Positions 1 to 4,047 of a stretch of DNA of 5,048 bases are shown one piece after another. Both the position numbers and the translations under genes were made by a program. How positions within the stretch are numbered: the first letter of the stretch is position 1; each line of letters opens with the position of its first letter. The notes under the pieces are model-generated. The model was given only the letters and a program-made list of their open reading frames with translations. It did no database searches and had not been told where the DNA came from. Source of the stretch: Candidatus Parcubacteria bacterium (GTDB taxonomy: Bacteria; Patescibacteriota; Minisyncoccia; Phycocordibacterales; Phycocordibacteraceae); the NCBI GenBank assembly GCA_027310925.1, contig DAICZX010000032.1:1-5048 (forward strand). The letters are read 5' to 3'.

Positions 1-325
1 TCTCTATCTTAAAAGGCTCTTTGCCTGTCGGCTTCAGTCCTTCAACTTCAAACAGCGGCAACTGCCCACCAGCGATTGGCGATTTGACGAAGCTTGTGGT
101 TATGAGTTTTTTCAATCCAAGCGCGTTGAAATTGGCGGCAAAATACTTAAAGAAGTTACTCTCGAACGGATCATCGCAATTGCAGTACACTACCTTGCCG
201 CGGAACTGACTTTTGTAGTGCTTCAGTTCTTTTTCAATATCAACAAGCTGCGTATAAAACTCATCTTTCTTTGCTTTCTTGGCCCCGTGCAGGCTTGTAT
301 TTTTAACTTTGGCTTTCATACTCAT
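1..325 (-). CDS. EcoRI-type adenine-specific DNA methyltransferase, N-terminal part (cut by window edge)
   Basis: The reading frame from the ATG at 325-323 runs without a stop to base 1, giving about 108 residues of the N-terminus; the rest lies left of the window. The protein begins MSMKAKVKNTSLHGAKKAKK and continues with DEFYTQLVDIEKELKHYK (about residues 21-38), VVYCNCDDPFESNFFKYFA (about 45-63), then GLKKLITTSF and SPIAGGQLPLFE. I recognise this series as the start of the M.EcoRI-like family (Pfam Adenine_MT_EcoRI), which transfers methyl from SAM to adenine N6 in DNA. The catalytic PP motif would lie downstream and is not visible. The first ATG overlaps the stop of the XRE gene (ATGA, 325-322) and has GGAG ten bases upstream, which decides this start over the ATG at 319. 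It is therefore probably co-transcribed and translationally coupled with the regulator. The target sequence cannot be read from this fragment, and a cognate nuclease or orphan status cannot be decided here. Confidence 0.85.
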   Translation of the reverse strand, partial: MSMKAKVKNTSLHGAKKAKKDEFYTQLVDIEKELKHYKSQFRGKVVYCNCDDPFESNFFKYFAANFNALGLKKLITTSFVKSPIAGGQLPLFEVEGLKPTGKEPFKIE

Positions 326-528
326 TTCATTAATTCTCCGACCGAAACACCTATAGCTTTTGCTAATTTTGCTATTGTCGCAAGCGTCGGATTAGTCCGC
401 CCATTTTCTATGCTACTCACGAAACTCCTCGGCATACCTAATTCTCGTACAATATCGCCTTGCGATATACCCTTTTCCGTCCTAATGCGTTTAAGGTTTT
501 CTCCTAGCTTTTGAGCTTCACTTTTCAT
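322..528 (-). CDS. XRE-family HTH regulator, similar to restriction-modification controller (C) proteins
   Basis: This is a small DNA-binding protein of 68 residues from the ATG at 528, or 71 from the ATG at 537. It is almost entirely one lambda-repressor-like HTH domain: LGENLKRIRTEKGISQGDIV, then RELGMPRSFVSSIENGRTNP (turn plus recognition helix), then TIAKLAKAIGVSVGELMK. Size and layout fit C proteins of restriction-modification systems, which act as dimers on palindromes upstream of their own operon. I prefer the start at 528 because a perfect TATAAT lies at 541-536 and includes the first two bases of the ATG at 537; a transcript from it would begin near 528 and be leaderless, a trait common in C genes. 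The gene is head-to-tail with the methyltransferase (4-base overlap) and divergent from the recombinase, so it probably controls both. A phage-type repressor is the alternative. Confidence 0.88.
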   Translation of the reverse strand: MKSEAQKLGENLKRIRTEKGISQGDIVRELGMPRSFVSSIENGRTNPTLATIAKLAKAIGVSVGELMK

Positions 529-564
529 TATAAACATTATAGCTCGCCATTCTGTTATACACTA
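528..564 (-). promoter_or_regulatory. Promoter of the XRE-methyltransferase operon, predicted leaderless
   Basis: A perfect -10 TATAAT lies on the minus strand at 541-536, and seven bases later comes the ATG at 528, where transcription should start. No convincing -35 hexamer is seen at 559-564 (TAGTGT), so the promoter may need an activator or be weak. Its -35 zone overlaps that of the divergent recombinase promoter. The call rests on hexamer match and spacing only. Confidence 0.5.
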
Positions 565-587
565 CCTATTATGGTATAATAGACGTA
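552..587 (+). promoter_or_regulatory. Promoter of the serine recombinase, extended -10, predicted leaderless
   Basis: An extended -10 element TGGTATAAT occupies 572-580. Six bases separate it from the ATG at 587, so RNA should begin at or within a base or two of the start codon. No Shine-Dalgarno sequence is present, in agreement with leaderless translation. The -35 region (CTGTTA, 552-557, 17-base spacer) matches poorly, which is usual for extended -10 promoters. Confidence 0.6.
566..582. promoter_or_regulatory. Palindromic operator candidate over the recombinase -10
   Basis: CTATTAT and ATAATAG form perfect 7-base arms around a 3-base centre (GGT, 573-575). The repeat includes the whole -10 hexamer at 575-580, so a dimeric repressor bound here would block the recombinase promoter. 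The adjacent XRE protein is the obvious candidate ligand (inference). Part of the symmetry comes from the TATAAT itself, which lowers its weight. Confidence 0.5.
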
Positions 588-593
588 TGTCTA
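580..593. promoter_or_regulatory. Second palindrome over the recombinase start codon
   Basis: TAGAC and GTCTA are perfect 5-base arms separated by GTAT (585-588), and the ATG lies in the centre. It abuts the 566-582 palindrome, giving two tandem dyads as in many XRE/C-protein operators. AGAC/GTCT resembles the half-site style of C boxes, but I cannot confirm a match to any described box. Confidence 0.4.
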
Positions 594-2209
594 CCTACTT
601 CCTCTATGCCCGCAAGTCTACCGATGTCGAGGACAAGCAAGTCCTCTCGATAGATGCGCAGCTCTCCGAGTTGCGCTCCCTCGCCAAGCGTGAGGGGTTA
701 GAGATTGCGGCCGAGTTTGTGGAGAAGCAGTCCGCCAAGAAGCCCGGCCGTCCCATCTTTAACGATATGCTCCTGCGGATAATCGCGGGAGAAGCGCAGG
801 GCATCGTGTGTTGGAAGATTGACCGACTCGCTCGTACTCCGGTAGACGGCGGGCAGATCAGTTGGCTTTTGCAGCAGAGTGTCATAGCGCACATCCAAAC
901 CCACGACCGTAGTTTTCTCCCTGCCGATAACGTGTTGATGATGTCCGTCGAGTTGGGAATGGCGAACCAGTATATCCGCGACTTGAGCGCGAACACGAAA
1001 CGAGGACAACGGGAGAAAGCGAGACGCGGCGAGTATCCGGGACTTGCTCCTTTGGGGTACATCAATAACCCTCGTACCAAGCGCGTCGAAGTTGATCGTC
1101 GCAAGGCTCCGGCAATACGAGCGGCTTTCGAGCGGTACGCCGAGAACAAATCCCGCTTTGAGGACATCGCCGCCTTTCTGTACGAGCGTGGTATCAAAAC
1201 CAAGCAGATCAAGAAGTCCGGCAGCAGTGGCGATAAGCCCTTGAAGAAAGACAGCATCAAAAAGATGCTCACCAGCCCTTTCTACTACGGCCATTTCGAG
1301 TACGCCGGAGAGATATATAAAGGCGTGCATACTCCGCTCGTTTCAAAAGCCACTTTCGACAAAGTGCAGGACGTTTTAGAGTTGCGCAGCAGACAACGAC
1401 ACAAGCCCAAGAACGAGCCGCAGCCCCTGTGCGGCATCATGCGTTGCGGCGAGTGCGGCGGGATGATAACCGGAGAGGTTATCACGAAGCACCAGAAAAA
1501 CGGCAACGTCCATCGCTACGTCTACTACCGTTGTACCAAGAAGCGCGGCGTCTGTTCGCAGTCCTATATCCGCGAGGAGGCGTTGAGCACTCAACTCTCC
1601 GATCTGCTTTCGCTCTATGTTATGCCTACGGACTGGACGCAAGAGCTACATCGCTTAGCTAACGAGGACGAGCAGAAAGCGGAAGCCGTCGCTGGTACGG
1701 CTATTCACGAACTGCGAACGAAGATTGCCCAACTGGACGCCAAAATGAGCCGTTTCGTTGATCTCTATTCCGAGCAGGACATAGACCGAGATACCTTCCT
1801 TGCCCGCAAACGTGCGCTCATGTCTGAGCGCAAGTCGGCCGAGGAACAGATCGTCCGACTGGAGCACGACGCTACGCTTTGGCTCCAACCTCTGCGAGAT
1901 TTCATAAATTACGCTTCAATGCTGGACGAAATACTAAAAGGCAGCGACCTCCCCTCCAAAAAACTCTCCCTCCAAAAAATCTTCGGCTCCAACCTTTCCT
2001 TACATACGCGCGAAACGCGCGGCGTGGCTCAACCCCAATGGGCTTCACTGCGTGAAGCCCAAAATAATTTTGATAAATCTAGTACTGTCCTACCTACTGC
2101 GGTGAGGCTCGGTTGTGAACCTTGCCGTTCGAGGCATTGTAAGGGTTCCTTGGCGGATTGGCGAATCGCCAAAATGATGGGAGTCGGTCGGGGTCTGGGA
2201 TTTGACTAA
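587..2209 (+). CDS. Large serine recombinase (site-specific integrase/resolvase family)
   Basis: A complete 540-residue recombinase that cuts and rejoins DNA at att or res sites through a covalent phosphoserine intermediate. The resolvase domain (about 1-145) starts YFLYARKST, with Arg9 and catalytic Ser11, and has the active-site run DRLAR at 79-83. A Recombinase (PF07508-like) domain follows (about 150-270; GLAPLGYINNP at 152-162). A zinc beta-ribbon has Cys287, Cys290, Cys316 and Cys323. Residues about 360-430 are charged and probably coiled coil, as in large serine integrases. The family-like part seems to end near residue 496 (WASLREAQNNF); the last 43 residues are Cys/Arg/Gly-rich and look unrelated. 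No Shine-Dalgarno is seen and a -10 lies six bases before the ATG. It is divergent from the XRE gene and convergent with the Zn-ribbon gene. The architecture closely recalls recombinases I associate with Parcubacteria, a memory-based judgement. Confidence 0.95.
   Translation: MSTYFLYARKSTDVEDKQVLSIDAQLSELRSLAKREGLEIAAEFVEKQSAKKPGRPIFNDMLLRIIAGEAQGIVCWKIDRLARTPVDGGQISWLLQQSVIAHIQTHDRSFLPADNVLMMSVELGMANQYIRDLSANTKRGQREKARRGEYPGLAPLGYINNPRTKRVEVDRRKAPAIRAAFERYAENKSRFEDIAAFLYERGIKTKQIKKSGSSGDKPLKKDSIKKMLTSPFYYGHFEYAGEIYKGVHTPLVSKATFDKVQDVLELRSRQRHKPKNEPQPLCGIMRCGECGGMITGEVITKHQKNGNVHRYVYYRCTKKRGVCSQSYIREEALSTQLSDLLSLYVMPTDWTQELHRLANEDEQKAEAVAGTAIHELRTKIAQLDAKMSRFVDLYSEQDIDRDTFLARKRALMSERKSAEEQIVRLEHDATLWLQPLRDFINYASMLDEILKGSDLPSKKLSLQKIFGSNLSLHTRETRGVAQPQWASLREAQNNFDKSSTVLPTAVRLGCEPCRSRHCKGSLADWRIAKMMGVGRGLGFD
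2007..2072. repeat. Three consecutive perfect palindromes in the 3' end of the recombinase gene
   Basis: Three hairpin-forming repeats follow one another: CGCGCG-AAA-CGCGCG at 2007-2021; TGGGCTTCAC-TGC-GTGAAGCCCA at 2039-2061 (10-base arms); CAAAAT-A-ATTTTG at 2060-2072. They lie inside coding sequence for residues about 474-496. The second followed by the third resembles a hairpin plus AT-rich tail. They could be recombinase binding sites (att arms), a terminator, or RNA structure. Confidence 0.6.
2150..2172. repeat. Tandem 8-base repeat with overlapping palindrome
   Basis: TTGGCGGA (2150-2157) is followed directly by TTGGCGAA (2158-2165). The second copy forms a perfect dyad TTGGCGA-A-TCGCCAA at 2158-2172. 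It lies in the codons of the non-family tail of the recombinase. It is a possible att or regulator half-site array; no function is shown by sequence alone. Confidence 0.45.
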
Positions 2210-2252
2210 TGAGACTAATGAGACGTTTTAAGGCTTTTTTCGGTGTCTCATT
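2204..2252. repeat. Tandem 9-base repeat plus inverted copy between convergent genes
   Basis: GACTAATGA occurs twice head-to-tail (2204-2212, 2213-2221) and supplies the recombinase stop codon (TAA 2207-2209). AATGAGAC at 2217-2224 is matched by the inverted GTCTCATT at 2245-2252, enclosing 20 bases with a T6 run. The repeat spans the 18-base gap between the convergent stop codons, so it may be a weak bidirectional terminator or part of an element junction. Confidence 0.45.
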
Positions 2253-3568
2253 CTCACTTGCTTTTTGGCCTCTCGACGAGCCCGTTTCTCCTCCCATTTC
2301 CTCTTTTCCTCCTCCTTCCGGGCCTCCATCTCCTCTGGAGGTACTACTCGCATATGCTCTAGGATTCGGTACCCCTTGAGATGTTTGAACGGGTCAACGA
2401 AGTGATACCAAGGATGCATCTGGTGCCACGTCTTGCCGTCCCTTTCCTCAGTCACGGAATGCGACTTAACGAGCTTCTTAGGTGGCAAGAAATCCTTGTT
2501 GTCTTTCAAGAGAAAAAGCTCGACATGAACACCATTGCCGTAACGGCTGACGGTACGAGCTTTAATGATGCCTTCCTTGACCCATTTTCTGAGTGTCTGA
2601 CTCTTGAGGTTGAAGGAGTGCTCAAGATCCCACTTGCTGTACCAACTGTCTTTATCCTTCGCGAGCGAGGCGGGTATTTCTCCCTTATCTATCGCTTTTT
2701 GACACACAAGGCACTTGAGACCCCACTTGTCATACCAACTACCGTCTTCCCGTGACGAGTTGCCACAAATCGCGCAGTTGCGACCAACACCTTCAAGTAT
2801 GAAGCCATTAGGGTTAGCCTCGAGTCTTTCTGCGAGTGCCTTATCTTTTTCTTTCCATTCCTCTGTGAGTTTAGCGAGCTGCTCCAGACCGTATTTCTCA
2901 TCTGCATATTTCCGACCCTCTTCTGGCGACAGACAGAAACGATCACGATCAGCCGCAAAGTTCTCGTCAATCTTTTCCTCCTCCTTTTTGGTCCATGTGT
3001 ACTCATCGGTTTTGGAATATTTACACTTCGGGCACGTGTAGGTGGTGACTAGTTTCTTGCCGTCATCGTTTGCTTTGCGACTGAGTACAGCATCACAGCG
3101 CGGGCACAGATCGGGCTTCGTCCGCCATTCCTCGCCATCAGAAAAGAACGCGCGGAGCGGGAGACATTTGTTTGGACACTCATACATAAACAAAACGCGA
3201 TCTGGCTTATCAATCCCAGACCATAGTTGTGTGAGTATCGGCTTTACTAAGTTGCGACAGGTTAAGCAGCGAATGCCCTCAGGTGCTTGTGCGTTCTTAA
3301 GTAGATCATCTCGGTTTCGATCAGCGTCCATCCACTCTCGAATCGTTTCTTCCTTCTTGAGATACCGCTCTCCTGTCTCTGCATGGAGATATAACTTTCT
3401 CGCAAAAGCGTTAATTCTCTCGGCTTCTTCTTTACTAATCTTTTTACCCTTTGGAGGCGGGGTGGTACTCGTTCGGTCAAATGACTGCTCTGTTCTGCGA
3501 CAACGCTCGACCGTATGACGGTCGTAGAGATCGGAATAATATAGATGCGGTTTGAGGTGCTTTTCCAT
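2228..3568 (-). CDS. Conserved-looking protein of unknown function with CxxC Zn-binding pairs and a MerR/excisionase-like HTH
   Basis: 446 residues; I cannot assign a function. There is no signal peptide or membrane segment, so it is cytoplasmic. Cysteine pairs suggest Zn ribbons: Cys101/Cys104 with Cys131/Cys135; Cys155/Cys158 with Cys179/Cys182; Cys265/Cys268 with Cys286/Cys289. Residues about 309-345 (WDLEHSFNLKSQTLRKWVKE, then GIIKARTVSR) read like a helix-turn-helix of the MerR/excisionase type, followed by a beta-like segment, VHVELFLL. A motif SWYxKWxL occurs twice (277-284, 308-315). The C-terminus (412-446) is a highly charged, basic Lys/Arg/Glu helix. Together this suggests a nucleic-acid-binding protein. 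The start at 3568 has AAGGA at 3580-3576, seven bases upstream. It is transcribed away from the 44-residue gene and converges on the recombinase. A transcription factor, recombination directionality factor or RNA-binding protein are all possible. Confidence 0.88.
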   Translation of the reverse strand: MEKHLKPHLYYSDLYDRHTVERCRRTEQSFDRTSTTPPPKGKKISKEEAERINAFARKLYLHAETGERYLKKEETIREWMDADRNRDDLLKNAQAPEGIRCLTCRNLVKPILTQLWSGIDKPDRVLFMYECPNKCLPLRAFFSDGEEWRTKPDLCPRCDAVLSRKANDDGKKLVTTYTCPKCKYSKTDEYTWTKKEEEKIDENFAADRDRFCLSPEEGRKYADEKYGLEQLAKLTEEWKEKDKALAERLEANPNGFILEGVGRNCAICGNSSREDGSWYDKWGLKCLVCQKAIDKGEIPASLAKDKDSWYSKWDLEHSFNLKSQTLRKWVKEGIIKARTVSRYGNGVHVELFLLKDNKDFLPPKKLVKSHSVTEERDGKTWHQMHPWYHFVDPFKHLKGYRILEHMRVVPPEEMEARKEEEKRKWEEKRARREAKKQVRMRHRKKP

Positions 3569-3590
3569 ATTTCTATCCTTGGGTTACATA

Positions 3591-3625
3591 TCCAATAAGT
3601 ATACGAAATCGTACAATTGAGTAAA
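3591..3625 (-). promoter_or_regulatory. Promoter of the Zn-ribbon/HTH gene
   Basis: On the minus strand TTTACT (3625-3620) and TATACT (3603-3598) are separated by 16 bases, putting the start of RNA near 3591 and a leader of about 22 bases carrying the AAGGA ribosome site. The match is moderate. Confidence 0.45.
3602..3617. promoter_or_regulatory. Small palindrome and plus-strand -10 candidate in the divergent region
   Basis: TACGA-AA-TCGTA at 3602-3613 is a perfect 5-base dyad. It touches the minus -10 (3598-3603) on one side and a plus-strand TACAAT (3612-3617, one mismatch to consensus) on the other. A protein bound here would control both divergent genes. TACAAT is 9 bases before the ATG at 3627, so the small gene would also have a very short or absent leader. 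Confidence 0.35.
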
Positions 3626-3626
3626 T

Positions 3627-3761
3627 ATGAAAAAGAAACTAACCGAAGCTGAAGAAAAGGCGGTCGATGAGTTTACCGAGCGCTTGGCGCAGATTCTGCT
3701 GCGGCAAGTTGAGGAAGAGGCTATTGCACACAAGGGGCAGGAAACGCTATACTCTGAGTAG
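3627..3761 (+). CDS. Small helical protein of 44 residues, unknown function
   Basis: The frame reads MKKKLTEAEEKAVDEFTERL, then AQILLRQVEEEAIAHKGQET, then LYSE and TAG. It is a highly charged amphipathic helix with hydrophobic residues spaced three to four apart (Val13, Phe16, Leu20, Ile23, Leu24, Val28), and no signal peptide. I associate such short proteins, often containing a DEFxxRLAxIL-like core, with mobile elements of Parcubacteria, where they sit just before serine recombinases; this is from memory and uncertain. Here no recombinase follows; a gene-free, hairpin-rich stretch does. The ribosome site is weak (GAG five bases before the ATG). It diverges from the Zn-ribbon gene across 58 bases. 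Codon use and amino acid pattern look protein-like, but the size limits certainty. Confidence 0.65.
   Translation: MKKKLTEAEEKAVDEFTERLAQILLRQVEEEAIAHKGQETLYSE
3724..3760 (+). promoter_or_regulatory. Possible promoter for the hairpin-rich RNA
   Basis: TTGCAC (3724-3729) and TATACT (3748-3753) are separated by 18 bases, inside the 3' end of the 44-residue gene. RNA would start near 3760 and run into the hairpin series ending at the terminator near 4010. The -35 is poor; it is suggestive only. Confidence 0.3.
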
Positions 3762-3900
3762 GTAGCGCACATTCACATCTGAATATCAGATCCTTCAGGA
3801 GAGATCCGCGAAGGAAAGGACGTTCCGCACCCATGTTGGGTCGAATGCTTCGTTATCCTAGATACGTCCTTGAAACAATTGTCTAATGGTTATGCATTAG

Positions 3901-3960
3901 GTATTCGGAGTAGTTTCAAAATCGCTTACAGTTAAGCGCTTTTGAAATTGCTCCGAGTAC
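3901..3960 (+). ncRNA. Long hairpin (H5) of the candidate RNA
   Basis: Bases 3901-3928 pair with 3933-3960 around a CAGT loop: 28 positions with a single mismatch (T3922/C3939). Three positions are G-U pairs when read as plus-strand RNA (3904-3957, 3911-3950, 3913-3948), which would be A-C mismatches on the other strand. Such a stem is very unlikely by chance, and its orientation points to a plus-strand transcript. Confidence 0.75.
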
Positions 3961-3972
3961 AAGATTCCGTAG

Positions 3973-4013
3973 CAAAAGAGGCGCTTATGTATAAGCGCCT
4001 CTTTTGTGTTTGT
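3973..4013 (+). terminator. Strong intrinsic terminator, possibly bidirectional or an attenuator
   Basis: Fifteen-base perfect arms (3973-3987 and 3992-4006) around TGTA, with a GC-rich core GAGGCGC/GCGCCTC, flanked by A4 on the 5' side and T4-G-TGTTTGT on the 3' side. It ends 41 bases before the methyltransferase start, so it either ends the preceding RNA or controls read-through into that gene. Confidence 0.85.
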
Positions 4014-4047
4014 CCCGATACCTATGTAGCAATAACCAACCAACATT

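Larger units (their letters stand above)
3760..4013 (+). ncRNA. Candidate structured RNA or leader, about 250 bases, unassigned family
   Basis: This gene-free stretch is filled with contiguous hairpins. H1: ATCTGA-ATA-TCAGAT, 3777-3791. H2: TCCTTC (3791-3796) pairs with GAAGGA (3810-3815), topped after a 1x2 internal loop by GGA-GAGA-TCC with a GNRA loop. H3: AAGGACGT (3816-3823) pairs with ACGTCCTT (3864-3871) and encloses two abutting hairpins, ACCCA-TGT-TGGGT (3829-3841) and CGAA-TGC-TTCG (3842-3852). H4: CTAATG/CATTAG, 3883-3900. H5: a 60-base hairpin, 3901-3960. H6: a terminator, 3973-4013. H2 ends where H3 begins and H4 ends where H5 begins, so stems could stack. Three G-U pairs in H5 favour plus-strand RNA. 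I do not recognise tRNA, tmRNA, RNase P, 6S or a known riboswitch. It may be a free small RNA or the leader of the methyltransferase gene at 4048. Confidence 0.5.

Noticed and set aside
604..1330. Long open frames on the minus strand opposite the recombinase (up to 222 codons)
   Set aside because: They lie antisense to an unmistakable recombinase, show no domain signals, and arise from its codon bias.
591..2098. CTACCTACT repeated at 591-599 and 2090-2098, near the two ends of the recombinase gene
   Set aside because: A 9-base direct match is expected many times by chance in 5 kb; no flanking similarity supports att repeats.
2094..2297. Minus-strand 67-codon frame crossing the convergent junction
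   Set aside because: It overlaps the ends of both real genes, has no ribosome site and no recognisable motif.
3042..3518. Plus-strand open frame of 158 codons opposite the Zn-ribbon gene
   Set aside because: Ser/Arg/Phe-rich antisense translation with no motif; the minus frame has ordered CxxC pairs and a ribosome site.
3833..3886. 17-codon open frame (MLGRMLRYPRYVLETIV) inside the hairpin stretch
   Set aside because: Too short, no ribosome site, and its bases are taken up by the multi-branch RNA structure; a leader peptide cannot be excluded but is not supported.
3816..3900. tRNA-like look of the three-way domain (8-bp closing stem and two hairpins)
   Set aside because: No T-loop consensus, no anticodon arm of the right size and no discriminator/CCA position; arms are too short and triloops are wrong for tRNA.
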